Positions 8,311 through 16,059 of a stretch of 18,345 nucleotides of DNA are shown piece by piece (position 1 is the first letter of the stretch; each line of letters opens with the position of its first letter). A program made the translations under genes and the position numbers. The notes under the pieces were generated by a model that saw only the letters and a program-made list of their open reading frames with translations, was not told the DNA's origin and did no database searches. Source of the stretch: Gammaproteobacteria bacterium. Lineage in GTDB: Bacteria > Pseudomonadota > Gammaproteobacteria > UBA9214. The stretch spans positions 1 through 18,345 of the forward strand of contig JAOULY010000007.1 of NCBI GenBank assembly GCA_029881775.1, in the 5' to 3' direction.

Positions 8311-8332
8311 GCTGCCGGGTCACCCTGGCAGC
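8311..8332 (+). terminator. Weak hairpin between truA and trpF
   Basis: GCTGCC (8311-8316) pairs with GGCAGC (8327-8332), and inner GGG/CCC pairs (8317-8319 with 8323-8325) add three base pairs after a one-base bulge. The sequence after it (GTGATTCTGTT) is only modestly T-rich. It could be a weak terminator or a 3'-end stabiliser for truA. The assignment is uncertain. Confidence 0.3.
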
Positions 8333-8380
8333 GTGATTCTGTTACATTATCAGCCTGTTTGAGCCAGGATCGAGAAACCC

Positions 8381-9007
8381 ATGCGTACCCGGGTCAAGAT
8401 ATGCGGGATCACCCGTCGTGAGGATGCCGAGGCGGTTGTCGCCAGCGGTGCCGATGCCATTGGCCTGGTGTTTTACCCGGACAGCCCGCGCTATATAGAA
8501 ACGGCCACCGCACGGAGTATCGCGCTGACGCTGGCGCCGTTTGTGACGGTTACCGGCCTGTTCGTCAATGCCGCGCCTGATACAATCCGCTCAATACTGG
8601 AGCAGGTGCCGTTGGGCCTGCTGCAATTCCATGGCAGTGAACTTAATGCCGAGTGCGCGCAGTGGGGTAAGCCGTTTATCAAGTCCGTCGCCATGCGGGC
8701 AGATACCGACCTGCGCCATGTCATGGATGCTTACCCGGACGCGAGCGGCTTTCTGCTGGATGCATGGCAGCCACATACCCACGGCGGTGGCGGTGAAACA
8801 TTCGACTGGCGCTATGTGCCGGCGGAATCCGGCAGACCGCTCATCCTGGCCGGCGGGCTTACCCCCGGAAATGTCAGCGAGGCAGTCACACGTATCGGGC
8901 CGTACGGCGTTGATGTCAGTAGCGGCGTGGAAACAGCGCCCGGTATCAAGTCGGCCGAGTTGATTAATGAATTCATGACAGGAGTGGAAAGCGGTGGAAC
9001 ACACTAA
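8381..9007 (+). CDS. trpF: Phosphoribosylanthranilate isomerase
   Basis: TrpF carries out the Amadori rearrangement of N-(5'-phosphoribosyl)anthranilate to CdRP in tryptophan synthesis. It is a free-standing (beta/alpha)8 enzyme of 208 residues, not fused to trpC. The general base C8 lies in RVKICGIT and the general acid D127 in FLLDAW, followed by the GGGGETFDW phosphate-site motif. The C-terminal AGGLTPGNVSEA and GVDVSSGVE segments are also diagnostic. AGGA at 8366-8369 is a modest ribosome site. The last 14 bases overlap trpB, so the two are translationally coupled. Confidence 0.97.
   Translation: MRTRVKICGITRREDAEAVVASGADAIGLVFYPDSPRYIETATARSIALTLAPFVTVTGLFVNAAPDTIRSILEQVPLGLLQFHGSELNAECAQWGKPFIKSVAMRADTDLRHVMDAYPDASGFLLDAWQPHTHGGGGETFDWRYVPAESGRPLILAGGLTPGNVSEAVTRIGPYGVDVSSGVETAPGIKSAELINEFMTGVESGGTH
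8980..8984 (+). promoter_or_regulatory. Shine-Dalgarno AGGAG that sets the trpB GTG start
   Basis: AGGAG inside the end of trpF lies 9 nt before GTG 8994 and supports that codon as the trpB start. The nearby GTG at 8984 is out of frame. Confidence 0.75.
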
Positions 9008-10220
9008 CAGGGCTGACAGCCCGCAGGCGGGCGCGCTGCCCGACGAGTCCGGTCATTTCGGTGTATACGGCGGCCGCTTTGTCGCGGAAACACTGATGCC
9101 ACCACTGGAAGAGCTGGACGCGGCGTACCGGAAATACATGCAGGACCCGGAATTTGTGGCGGAACTCGATGCAGACCTTGCGAATTATGTGGGCCGGCCG
9201 TCGCCGTTGTACTTTGCCGAGCGGCTGACCGCACAGGCCGGCGGTGCCCGGATTTACCTGAAACGGGAAGACCTTAACCATACCGGCGCCCACAAGATCA
9301 ACAACACGGTCGGGCAGGCCCTGTTGGCGAAGCGCATGGGCAAGCAGCGCATTATTGCTGAAACCGGTGCCGGTCAGCACGGCGTGGCCTCGGCCACCGT
9401 CGCCGCGCGTCTCGGCCTGGAATGCGTGGTGTACATGGGCGAGGAAGACATCCATCGACAGGCGGCCAATGTTTACCGGATGCGCCTGCTGGGTGCCGAA
9501 GTGGTTGCCGTCAATTCCGGTTCACGGACGCTGAAAGATGCCCTTAACGAGGCCATGCGTGACTGGGTGACGAATGTCGATAACACGTTTTATATTATTG
9601 GAACGGTTGCCGGTCCGCATCCCTATCCGGCCATGGTGCGTGATTTCCAGGCGGTGATCGGCCGGGAAGCGCGTCACCAGGTGATGGAAATGACCGGCCG
9701 TTTGCCGGACGCCCTGGTTGCCTGTGTCGGTGGCGGATCGAATGCCATCGGCCTGTTCTATCCATTTATCGGTGACAGCGATGTGAAAATGTACGGCGTC
9801 GAAGCAGCCGGTGACGGCCTTGAGACCGGTCGGCATGCCGCGCCCCTGTGTGCCGGCAAGCCGGGTGTGCTGCACGGCAACCGGACCTACCTGATGGAAG
9901 ATAACGACGGGCAGATCATCGAAACCCATTCGGTTTCGGCGGGCCTGGATTATCCCGGTGTCGGACCCGAACATGCCTGGCTCAAGGATACCGGCCGTGC
10001 CAACTACGTCGCGGTGACTGACACGGAGGCATTGCAGGCATTTCACCTGTTAACCAGGACCGAAGGCATTCTGCCGGCGCTGGAATCAAGCCATGCCGTG
10101 GCCTATACAATGAAACTGGCGGCCGAAATGAAGCCGGAACAAACCATTGTGGTAAATCTCTCGGGGCGTGGTGACAAGGATGTAAACACTATTGCCACTC
10201 TGGAAGGAATCGAAGTATGA
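8994..10220 (+). CDS. trpB: Tryptophan synthase beta chain
   Basis: TrpB is the PLP enzyme that joins indole and serine to make tryptophan, working in an alpha2-beta2 complex with TrpA. The 408-residue protein has PLP lysine K101 in NHTGAHKINNT, catalytic E123 in AETGAGQHG, and the phosphate-binding loop GGGSNA starting at G246. All are offset by +14 from E. coli K87, E109 and G232, so the extra residues are N-terminal. The start is GTG at 8994, inside trpF and backed by AGGAG 9 nt upstream. Its TGA overlaps the trpA ATG by four bases (ATGA), which supports coupled translation of the two subunits. Confidence 0.98.
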   Translation: MEHTNRADSPQAGALPDESGHFGVYGGRFVAETLMPPLEELDAAYRKYMQDPEFVAELDADLANYVGRPSPLYFAERLTAQAGGARIYLKREDLNHTGAHKINNTVGQALLAKRMGKQRIIAETGAGQHGVASATVAARLGLECVVYMGEEDIHRQAANVYRMRLLGAEVVAVNSGSRTLKDALNEAMRDWVTNVDNTFYIIGTVAGPHPYPAMVRDFQAVIGREARHQVMEMTGRLPDALVACVGGGSNAIGLFYPFIGDSDVKMYGVEAAGDGLETGRHAAPLCAGKPGVLHGNRTYLMEDNDGQIIETHSVSAGLDYPGVGPEHAWLKDTGRANYVAVTDTEALQAFHLLTRTEGILPALESSHAVAYTMKLAAEMKPEQTIVVNLSGRGDKDVNTIATLEGIEV

Positions 10221-11026
10221 GCCGTATTGAACCGTGTTTTGCCAGGCTGAAGACACAACAGCGCAAGGCCCTGATTCCCTACATTACAGCGGGTGATCCG
10301 CAGCCGGACCTGACCGTCTCACTGCTGCACGCGCTGGTATCCGCAGGTGCCGATCTGCTCGAAATCGGTGTGCCGTTTTCGGACCCCATGGCTGACGGGC
10401 CGGTTATCCAGGCCGCCTGTGAACGTGCGCTGGCACATCACGTGACGCTGCACAATGTGCTGGACATGGTGCGCGAGTTTCGTCAGCAGGATGCGGACAC
10501 GCCGATAATCCTGATGGGCTACCTGAACCCGATTGAAGTCTGGGGTTACCGGGATTTTGCCGAGGCAGCGGCGGCTGCCGGTGTTGATGGTGTGCTGACG
10601 GTGGATATGCCGCCGGAAGAGGCGGGCGAGCTGGCGGCAGCTTTGCAGGCCCATCACATCGATACGATTTTCCTGCTGGCGCCAACCAGTAATGCGCACC
10701 GCATGCAGCTGGTAGGCGAGTCGGCCAGCGGCTTTCTCTACTACGTTTCATTCAAGGGTGTGACCGGTGCGAATCGGCTGGACGTGGCGTCAGTCGCTGC
10801 CAAGCTCGAGGAGTTGCGCAAGCACACAAAGCTGCCGGTTGGTGTGGGCTTCGGCATCAGGGACCCGGAGTCGGCCGCACAGGTTGCGCGGATTGCGGAT
10901 GCCGTGGTGGTCGGTAGCGTACTGGTTAACCGGATTGCCGAACTGGCTGACCAGCCCGAGGCGATTGCGCCAGCGCTGACCGAGACGCTTGCCGCCATGC
11001 GTGCGGCCATTGATGCGGCCGGATGA
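10217..11026 (+). CDS. trpA: Tryptophan synthase alpha chain
   Basis: TrpA cleaves indole-3-glycerol phosphate to indole, which is channelled to TrpB. It has 269 residues, near the E. coli 268. Catalytic E49 (LLEIGVPFSDP) and D60 (MADGPVIQA) fall at exactly the E. coli positions. The phosphate-site motifs GVTGANR and GVGFGIRDPE are present. It begins in the ATGA overlap with trpB. The gap of 42 nt to accD has no hairpin, so transcription may continue into accD. Confidence 0.98.
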   Translation: MSRIEPCFARLKTQQRKALIPYITAGDPQPDLTVSLLHALVSAGADLLEIGVPFSDPMADGPVIQAACERALAHHVTLHNVLDMVREFRQQDADTPIILMGYLNPIEVWGYRDFAEAAAAAGVDGVLTVDMPPEEAGELAAALQAHHIDTIFLLAPTSNAHRMQLVGESASGFLYYVSFKGVTGANRLDVASVAAKLEELRKHTKLPVGVGFGIRDPESAAQVARIADAVVVGSVLVNRIAELADQPEAIAPALTETLAAMRAAIDAAG

Positions 11027-11032
11027 TGTGGT

Positions 11033-11061
11033 TTTATCTGTTCAGGCAGACCATGTACAAT
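11033..11061 (+). promoter_or_regulatory. Candidate promoter close to accD
   Basis: TTTATC (11033-11038) and TACAAT (11056-11061) are 17 nt apart. The -10 box matches consensus at five of six bases and the -35 box at three. The predicted start is about 11068, directly at the accD ATG, so a transcript from here would be leaderless or nearly so. The call is tentative. Confidence 0.3.
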
Positions 11062-11068
11062 TCCGCTT

Positions 11069-11932
11069 ATGAGCTGGTTTAGCAAACTCGTACCCTCGAA
11101 GATCCGTACCGTCGGCGGCAACAAGCGCACGGTGCCGGAAGGCCTGTGGATCAAGTGTGATGGTTGCAGCGCAGTGCTGTACCGTTCGGAGCTGGAGCGA
11201 AATCACGACGTCTGTCCCAAGTGCAGCCACCACATGAGAATCGGTGCGCGCCTGCGCCTGAGCCAGTTCCTTGATAATGGTTCAACTAAAGAGATCGGCG
11301 CCACGCTGGAGCCGGTCGATGTGCTGAAATTCAAGGACAGCAAGAAATACCGCGACCGCCTTAACGCGGCGCAGAAGGCCACCGGCGAGAAGGATGCGCT
11401 GATAGCCATGCGCGGCACCCTGAAGGGCCTTCCGGTCGTTGCTGTCGCCTTTGAATTCCGCTTTATGGGCGGTTCAATGGGCGCAGTGGTCGGCGAGCGT
11501 TTCGTGCGGGCGGCCGAGCTGTGCCTTAAGGAAAAACGGCCGCTCATCTGTTTCTCGGCCAGCGGTGGCGCACGCATGCAGGAGGCGCTGTTCTCGCTGA
11601 TGCAAATGGCCAAGACCAGCGCAGTGCTCGCGCGGATGTCGGAAGCAGGGATCCCGTATATCTCCGTGCTGACGGACCCGACCATGGGTGGTGTGTCTGC
11701 CAGTTTCGCCATGCTGGGTGATATCAATATCGCGGAGCCGAAGGCGTTGATCGGTTTTGCCGGGCCGCGGGTCATCGAGCAAACCGTCCGTGAAACCTTG
11801 CCCGAGGGATTTCAGCGCAGTGAGTTTCTGCTTGAGCATGGCGCCATCGACATGATTATCGATCGACGCGAAATGAGTGACCGGGTCGCCAATCTGCTGG
11901 GTATGCTGACGCAACAGTCGGCGGCGTCCTGA
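11069..11932 (+). CDS. accD: Acetyl-CoA carboxylase, carboxyltransferase beta subunit
   Basis: AccD pairs with AccA to transfer the carboxyl group from biotin to acetyl-CoA, giving malonyl-CoA, the first committed step of fatty acid synthesis. The 287-residue protein has the N-terminal zinc ribbon with C30, C33, C49 and C52 (CDGC and CPKC). The crotonase-fold domain follows, with SGGARMQEALFSLMQMAKT, MGGVSASFAMLGDI and GFAGPRVIEQTVRE. No Shine-Dalgarno precedes ATG 11069, which is unusual for such a highly needed gene. A short out-of-phase frame (11053-11082) overlaps its start. In E. coli, AccD is reported to bind its own mRNA; whether that happens here cannot be seen. Confidence 0.97.
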   Translation: MSWFSKLVPSKIRTVGGNKRTVPEGLWIKCDGCSAVLYRSELERNHDVCPKCSHHMRIGARLRLSQFLDNGSTKEIGATLEPVDVLKFKDSKKYRDRLNAAQKATGEKDALIAMRGTLKGLPVVAVAFEFRFMGGSMGAVVGERFVRAAELCLKEKRPLICFSASGGARMQEALFSLMQMAKTSAVLARMSEAGIPYISVLTDPTMGGVSASFAMLGDINIAEPKALIGFAGPRVIEQTVRETLPEGFQRSEFLLEHGAIDMIIDRREMSDRVANLLGMLTQQSAAS

Positions 11933-11964
11933 CCAGGCGGTAATTTCCCGCGCATTGGCTCGCA

Positions 11965-13221
11965 GTGGCGCGTTTCGATAATTTGCACGATTGGCTCGAC
12001 TGGCAGGAGACACTTCATCCTGACCCGGTCGATCTCGGTCTGGAACGTGTCGGTGAAGTGGCTGCCCGGCTCGGACTGTCACATCCCGATGCAACGGTCA
12101 TAACGGTTGCCGGCACCAACGGCAAGGGCTCCAGTGTTGCCATGCTGGATAGCATCTACCGGGCGGCCGGTTACCACACCGGTGTCTACACCTCTCCCCA
12201 CCTGCTGGCCTACAACGAACGGATCCGTTGCGACGGTGTGCCGGCTGACGATGCCAGTCTGTGCGCGGCTTTCGAGAAAATTGATCAGGCACGGGGTGAT
12301 ATTTCACTGACCTATTTCGAGTTCGGTACCCTCGCAGCGCTCGATATTTTCAGGTCGAAGGCCCCCGACATCCTGCTGCTGGAAGTCGGTATGGGCGGGC
12401 GGCTGGATGCCGTGAACATTATCGATGCCGATGCGGCGCTGGTGACTTCTATAGGTATCGACCATAGCCAGTGGCTCGGGACCGACCGCGAGTCGATCGG
12501 CCGTGAGAAGGCAGGGATTTTCCGTCAGGGTCGACCGGCTGTCTGTTCCGATCCATCTCCACCCGCGAGCCTGGAAATGACGGCCCGTTCCAGCGGTGCA
12601 ACCTGGTATGCGCCGGGCGAACAATTCAGCTGTGAACCGGCCGGTGAAACGTGGACATGGGTGGGCGGTGATCAGCGACTCGAACAATTACCCCGGCCGG
12701 CACTGGCCGGGCGGCATCAGCTGGACAATGCCGCCGGTGTTTTGATGGTCATTGATGCCTTGCAGGCGCGCTGCCCGGTGCCAGACGAGGCAATCGCAAG
12801 CGGGTTGCGGTCCGTCGCGCTGAGTGGGCGTTGCCAGGTCGTGGCGGGGCCTGTGCAACGGGTTCTGGATGTCGCCCATAACCAGGAAAGCGCACGACAA
12901 CTTGCCGGATTCCTGCAGGATAATCCGGTCCGCGGTGAAACCTGGCTGGTGCTGGGTATGCTTGGTGACAAGGATGTAGCGGCTTTTGTGGCGGTTCTTG
13001 TCGACCATATCGATCATTGGTGTCTTGCCTCGTTGCCTGGCCCGCGCGGCCTGTCGTCGGTTCGGCTGGGTGAGCGTGCCGGTATTGCCGGGAAAACCGG
13101 ATACTTTGATTCGGTGACTGCGGCGGTTGATTTTGCCAGCCAGCATGCCGCCAGCGATGACCGCATCGTGATTACCGGCTCGTTTCTGTCCGTAGCGGAG
13201 GCACTGTCAACTCGGGTATAG
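11965..13221 (+). CDS. folC: Bifunctional folylpolyglutamate synthase/dihydrofolate synthase
   Basis: FolC adds glutamate to dihydropteroate and then extends the polyglutamate tail of folates, using ATP. It is a Mur-ligase-superfamily enzyme of 418 residues. The ATP loop GTNGKGSS (about 50-57) is intact. LLEVGMGGRLDAVN and TSIGIDHSQWLG follow, then EKAGIFR with K182, the likely carbamylated lysine. DVAHNQESAR marks the C-terminal domain. The start is taken as GTG 11965, the first start codon after the in-frame stop at 11941. No clear ribosome site is seen, and TTG 11980 is a less likely option. It follows accD by 32 nt and precedes dedD by 28 nt, the usual accD-folC-dedD order. Confidence 0.95.
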   Translation: MARFDNLHDWLDWQETLHPDPVDLGLERVGEVAARLGLSHPDATVITVAGTNGKGSSVAMLDSIYRAAGYHTGVYTSPHLLAYNERIRCDGVPADDASLCAAFEKIDQARGDISLTYFEFGTLAALDIFRSKAPDILLLEVGMGGRLDAVNIIDADAALVTSIGIDHSQWLGTDRESIGREKAGIFRQGRPAVCSDPSPPASLEMTARSSGATWYAPGEQFSCEPAGETWTWVGGDQRLEQLPRPALAGRHQLDNAAGVLMVIDALQARCPVPDEAIASGLRSVALSGRCQVVAGPVQRVLDVAHNQESARQLAGFLQDNPVRGETWLVLGMLGDKDVAAFVAVLVDHIDHWCLASLPGPRGLSSVRLGERAGIAGKTGYFDSVTAAVDFASQHAASDDRIVITGSFLSVAEALSTRV

Positions 13222-13249
13222 TTTCAGGCGCGCGATTACCGGAATATCC

Positions 13250-13816
13250 ATGGATCAGAAATTGAAACAACGTCTCACCGGGGCTATCGTCCTCGTATCG
13301 CTAGCGGTTATTTTTGTGCCGGTCATTCTTGAAGGGCCCCGTGATGAATGGGCGCCGCGTGATCACACAATTCCCGAGCCGCCGGATCTTGACTACAGTG
13401 AACCGGCCGAGTTGCCGCTGCCGATGCCGGTGCCGGCGGGCAGGGAGCCACAGCCTGGCGAGGTGGAGGTGGCCACTCCGGCCACGGAGCCCGAGCCGCC
13501 GGCTGAGCCAGCGCCCGGTCCGGAGGCAAAGGCGCCAACGCCGACCAGCGAAAAACAGTCGCTGGCCACAGGATGGTATGTGCAGGTTGGCAGTTTCAGC
13601 CAGACCGGCAATGCTGACCGGCTGCGCGATCGCCTGCGGGCAGCAGGGCAGCCGGCACACCGCCAATCGGTCAAAACCGGGCAGCAGTCCGGCTACCGGG
13701 TACTGGTCGGCCCCGCGGAGACACGCCCGCTGGCAGAGAAGCAGCAGGAAGTGCTCGCAACAAAGCAGCAGCTGAAAGGCATTATTATCGAAATCGGTCC
13801 CGGCGAGGACAAATAA
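13250..13816 (+). CDS. dedD: SPOR-domain cell division protein, DedD-like
   Basis: This is a small bitopic inner-membrane protein with a periplasmic SPOR domain, which binds denuded septal peptidoglycan. DedD supports constriction during division in E. coli. It has 188 residues: a short basic cytoplasmic N-terminus (DQKLKQRL), one membrane helix (about 10-27), a Pro/Glu/Ala-rich linker (about 35-100) and a C-terminal SPOR domain (about 107-187). The domain starts GWYVQVGSFSQ and includes SGYRVLVGPAETR. GGA at 13241-13243 is a minimal ribosome site. Position between folC and cvpA supports DedD over other SPOR proteins such as FtsN or DamX. Confidence 0.88.
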   Translation: MDQKLKQRLTGAIVLVSLAVIFVPVILEGPRDEWAPRDHTIPEPPDLDYSEPAELPLPMPVPAGREPQPGEVEVATPATEPEPPAEPAPGPEAKAPTPTSEKQSLATGWYVQVGSFSQTGNADRLRDRLRAAGQPAHRQSVKTGQQSGYRVLVGPAETRPLAEKQQEVLATKQQLKGIIIEIGPGEDK

Positions 13817-13842
13817 TGACATGGCCGATTGCAATTGATATC

Positions 13843-13851
13843 TGCTAAAAT
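13843..13851 (+). promoter_or_regulatory. Candidate extended -10 promoter for cvpA-purF
   Basis: TGCTAAAAT is an extended -10 element (TG-n-TAAAAT) in the 94-nt gap after dedD. No -35 box of normal spacing is present, as is common for extended -10 promoters. A start near 13858 would leave a 53-nt leader. A TTGATA at 13835-13840 lies too close to serve this box. No PurR operator was recognised. Confidence 0.45.
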
Positions 13852-13901
13852 AAACGCTATTCCCAAACCATCGGCTGTAACAGACCACTAATCGGTCTTT
13901 T

Positions 13902-13908
13902 GAGGTGA
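13902..13908 (+). promoter_or_regulatory. Shine-Dalgarno GAGGTGA that sets the cvpA start
   Basis: Seven bases match the anti-Shine-Dalgarno sequence. They lie just before ATG 13911 and overlap the in-frame GTG at 13905. This makes ATG 13911 the better start. Confidence 0.7.
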
Positions 13909-13910
13909 AC

Positions 13911-14408
13911 ATGGCAATTGCCTGGATTGATGTGGTTATTCTTGCGCTGATAGTGCTCTCGGCTGTTCTCAGCCTGTTTCGTGGATTCGTCAAGGAGGCG
14001 GTTGCCCTGGCAACATGGCTGGTTGCACTCTGGGTGGCGATGACATTTTACGAAGAACTGGCCGCCTGGTTGTCGCAGTGGATCGACCTGGTGTCGGCGC
14101 AAAAAATCACCGCGTTCGGCATACTCTTTATCTGCGTGTTACTGCTGGGTGCCGTTGTCAATTTCCTTGCCGGCAAACTCGTTTCACGTACCGGGCTGAC
14201 CGGTACTGACAAGCTGCTGGGTATAGTATTCGGTGTTGCCCGTGGCGGTGTAATCGTCGCCATACTGGTGTTGCTGGCCGGGCTTACCCCGTTCCCGCAG
14301 GACCCCTGGTGGCAGGATTCGCAATTTCTCGGTTATTTTGAAGAGTTTGCCATGTGGATGCGTAATTTTCTGCCGGGCGAAATCGCGGATAACATCACCT
14401 ACGCCTGA
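13911..14408 (+). CDS. cvpA: CvpA family inner-membrane protein
   Basis: CvpA is a small polytopic membrane protein, named for its need in colicin V production in E. coli and commonly placed before purF. Its biochemical role is not settled. The 165-residue protein starts MAIAWIDVVILAL, close to known CvpA N-termini, and has four hydrophobic segments (about 5-22, 28-48, 64-85 and 103-124). The family motif SLFRGFVKEA lies after the first helix, and GTDKLLGIVFGVARGGV precedes the last. A GTG at 13905 would add two residues but overlaps the ribosome site. purF follows after 30 nt, so co-transcription is likely. Confidence 0.93.
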   Translation: MAIAWIDVVILALIVLSAVLSLFRGFVKEAVALATWLVALWVAMTFYEELAAWLSQWIDLVSAQKITAFGILFICVLLLGAVVNFLAGKLVSRTGLTGTDKLLGIVFGVARGGVIVAILVLLAGLTPFPQDPWWQDSQFLGYFEEFAMWMRNFLPGEIADNITYA

Positions 14409-14438
14409 GGTTTCGGCCATCACCTTTCGGTAACGCTT

Positions 14439-15950
14439 ATGTGCGGGATTATCGGCATTGTTGCCCACAGTCCGGTTAACCAGTCGCTCTATGACGGCTT
14501 GACCGTGCTGCAGCATCGTGGGCAGGATGCGGCAGGAATTATTACCAGCGATGGCGAGCGTCTGCACCTGCGCAAGAACAATGGCCTGGTACGCGATGTT
14601 TTCCACACGCGGCACATGCTGCGTCTGCACGGCAATATGGGCATTGGCCACGTTCGCTACCCGACAGCCGGCTGCGAGAGTTCGGCGGAAGCGCAACCGT
14701 TTTATGTCAACTCACCCTACGGCATCAGCCTGGCGCACAACGGTAACCTGACCAACGCCAACAAGCTGAAACAGGAGTTGTTCCAGGAAGACCTGCGCCA
14801 GATCAATACGGATTCTGATTCCGAAGTACTGCTGAATGTTTTTGCCCATGAATTGCAGCAGTGCGGCAAACTCAGAATGGACGTTAATGACGTATTCAGT
14901 GCCATCAGCGGCGTACATAAGCGTTGTCGCGGTGCTTACGCGGCTGTTGCCATGATTACAGGTTACGGCGTGGTTGCTTTCCGCGATCCGCACGGCATTC
15001 GCCCGGTCGTATACGGCAAGCGCGTCACGCCCGAAGGTACCGATTACATCATGGCCTCCGAAAGTGTTGCGCTGGATGTGCTCGGTTACGACCTGATCGG
15101 CGATGTCGCACCGGGTGAAGCGGTTTTCGTTACGCTCGATGGCAAGTTGCACAAGCAGCAGTGCGCAGAGAATCACAGTACCTCGCCGTGTATTTTCGAG
15201 TATGTCTACCTTGCCCGGCCGGATTCGATTATCGACAATATTTCTGTCTACAAGGCACGTCTCAGGATGGGTGACAAGCTGGCGAAGAAGATCCGCCGCG
15301 TACGACCGGATTATGATATCGATGTCGTGATCCCGATTCCCGACACCAGCCGTACCTCCGCGCTGCAGCTGGCCAATAACCTCGGCGTGAAGTACCGGGA
15401 AGGGTTTATCAAGAACCGTTATATCGGCCGGACATTCATCATGCCCGGGCAGCAGCAGCGCAAGAAATCTGTACGCCAGAAGCTCAATGCCATCGATCTC
15501 GAATTCCGCGACAAGACAGTCCTGCTGGTGGATGATTCCATTGTGCGGGGTACCACGTCTTCACAGATTATCGAAATGGCGCGCGAGGCCGGCGCGAAGA
15601 AAGTGTATTTTGCATCTGCCGCACCGCCGGTGCGTTACCAGAACGTGTACGGCATCGATATGCCGTCCAGCAAGGAACTGATTGCAGCAGGTCGTACTGA
15701 AGAGGAGGTCGGCGCAGAGATCGGTGCTGACTGGCTGGTTTTCCAGGATTTGGAAGACCTCGTCAAGGCCGTCGGGAAATGGAACAAGGACATCAAGGAA
15801 TTCGATGCGTCAGTCTTTACCGGCGAGTATATAACCGGCGATATAAGTGGCGACTATCTTAACGCCCTGCAGGCAACACGCAGTGACGCGGCCAAGAAAG
15901 ACCGGCGCGACAAGGACAACGAAGTCATCGACATGCACAATACGGCCTGA
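14439..15950 (+). CDS. purF: Amidophosphoribosyltransferase
   Basis: PurF makes 5-phosphoribosylamine from PRPP and glutamine, the first committed step of purine synthesis. The 503-residue protein is near the E. coli 505. It starts MCGIIGIVA, so C2 becomes the N-terminal nucleophile after Met removal, with no propeptide as found in the Bacillus type. The glutaminase domain shows LQHRGQDAAG, GHVRYPTAG and AHNGNLTN. The phosphoribosyltransferase domain has the PRPP loop VLLVDDSIVRGTT, with D365 and D366. The cluster-ligand cysteines of the Bacillus enzyme are not evident. The ribosome site is weak, which suggests coupling to cvpA. Confidence 0.98.
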   Translation: MCGIIGIVAHSPVNQSLYDGLTVLQHRGQDAAGIITSDGERLHLRKNNGLVRDVFHTRHMLRLHGNMGIGHVRYPTAGCESSAEAQPFYVNSPYGISLAHNGNLTNANKLKQELFQEDLRQINTDSDSEVLLNVFAHELQQCGKLRMDVNDVFSAISGVHKRCRGAYAAVAMITGYGVVAFRDPHGIRPVVYGKRVTPEGTDYIMASESVALDVLGYDLIGDVAPGEAVFVTLDGKLHKQQCAENHSTSPCIFEYVYLARPDSIIDNISVYKARLRMGDKLAKKIRRVRPDYDIDVVIPIPDTSRTSALQLANNLGVKYREGFIKNRYIGRTFIMPGQQQRKKSVRQKLNAIDLEFRDKTVLLVDDSIVRGTTSSQIIEMAREAGAKKVYFASAAPPVRYQNVYGIDMPSSKELIAAGRTEEEVGAEIGADWLVFQDLEDLVKAVGKWNKDIKEFDASVFTGEYITGDISGDYLNALQATRSDAAKKDRRDKDNEVIDMHNTA

Positions 15951-15964
15951 GCCGGGCTGTCCGG

Positions 15965-15993
15965 TTGACACGTCAATGTCGCTCGACTAGTCT
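15965..15993 (+). promoter_or_regulatory. Sigma-70 promoter for metZ
   Basis: A perfect TTGACA (15965-15970) is followed after 17 nt by TAGTCT (15988-15993), which matches the -10 consensus at three of six bases. The predicted start near 16000 falls just before the first helix of the SAM-II aptamer, as a riboswitch promoter should. It begins 15 nt after the purF stop. Confidence 0.6.
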
Positions 15994-16002
15994 CGATGGA
16001 AA

Positions 16003-16053
16003 TGCGCCGATTTGATTTCAGCTTGCGGGCGCCTGATAAATCCAGCTAAAGCG
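16003..16053 (+). promoter_or_regulatory. SAM-II (SAM-alpha) riboswitch aptamer upstream of metZ
   Basis: The sequence carries the landmarks of the SAM-II aptamer in order. Helix P1 is GCGCC (16004-16008) with GGCGC (16028-16032). GATTT follows the 5' strand (16009-16013). A loop ending CAGCTTGC precedes the 3' strand. Then come TGATAAA (16034-16040) and AGCTAAA (16044-16050). AGCT at 16020-16023 and AGCT at 16044-16047 are complementary and could form the pseudoknot. SAM-II binds S-adenosylmethionine and usually lies before methionine genes, mainly in Alphaproteobacteria. Here it precedes metZ, which fits. The match was made by eye against the known consensus, not by a covariance search. Confidence 0.88.
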
Positions 16054-16059
16054 TTTGCA

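Noticed and set aside
13846..13866. PurR operator before cvpA-purF
   Set aside because: The stretch around AAACGCTATTCCC resembles part of the E. coli PurR box, but alignment needs an inserted base and the palindrome is lost.
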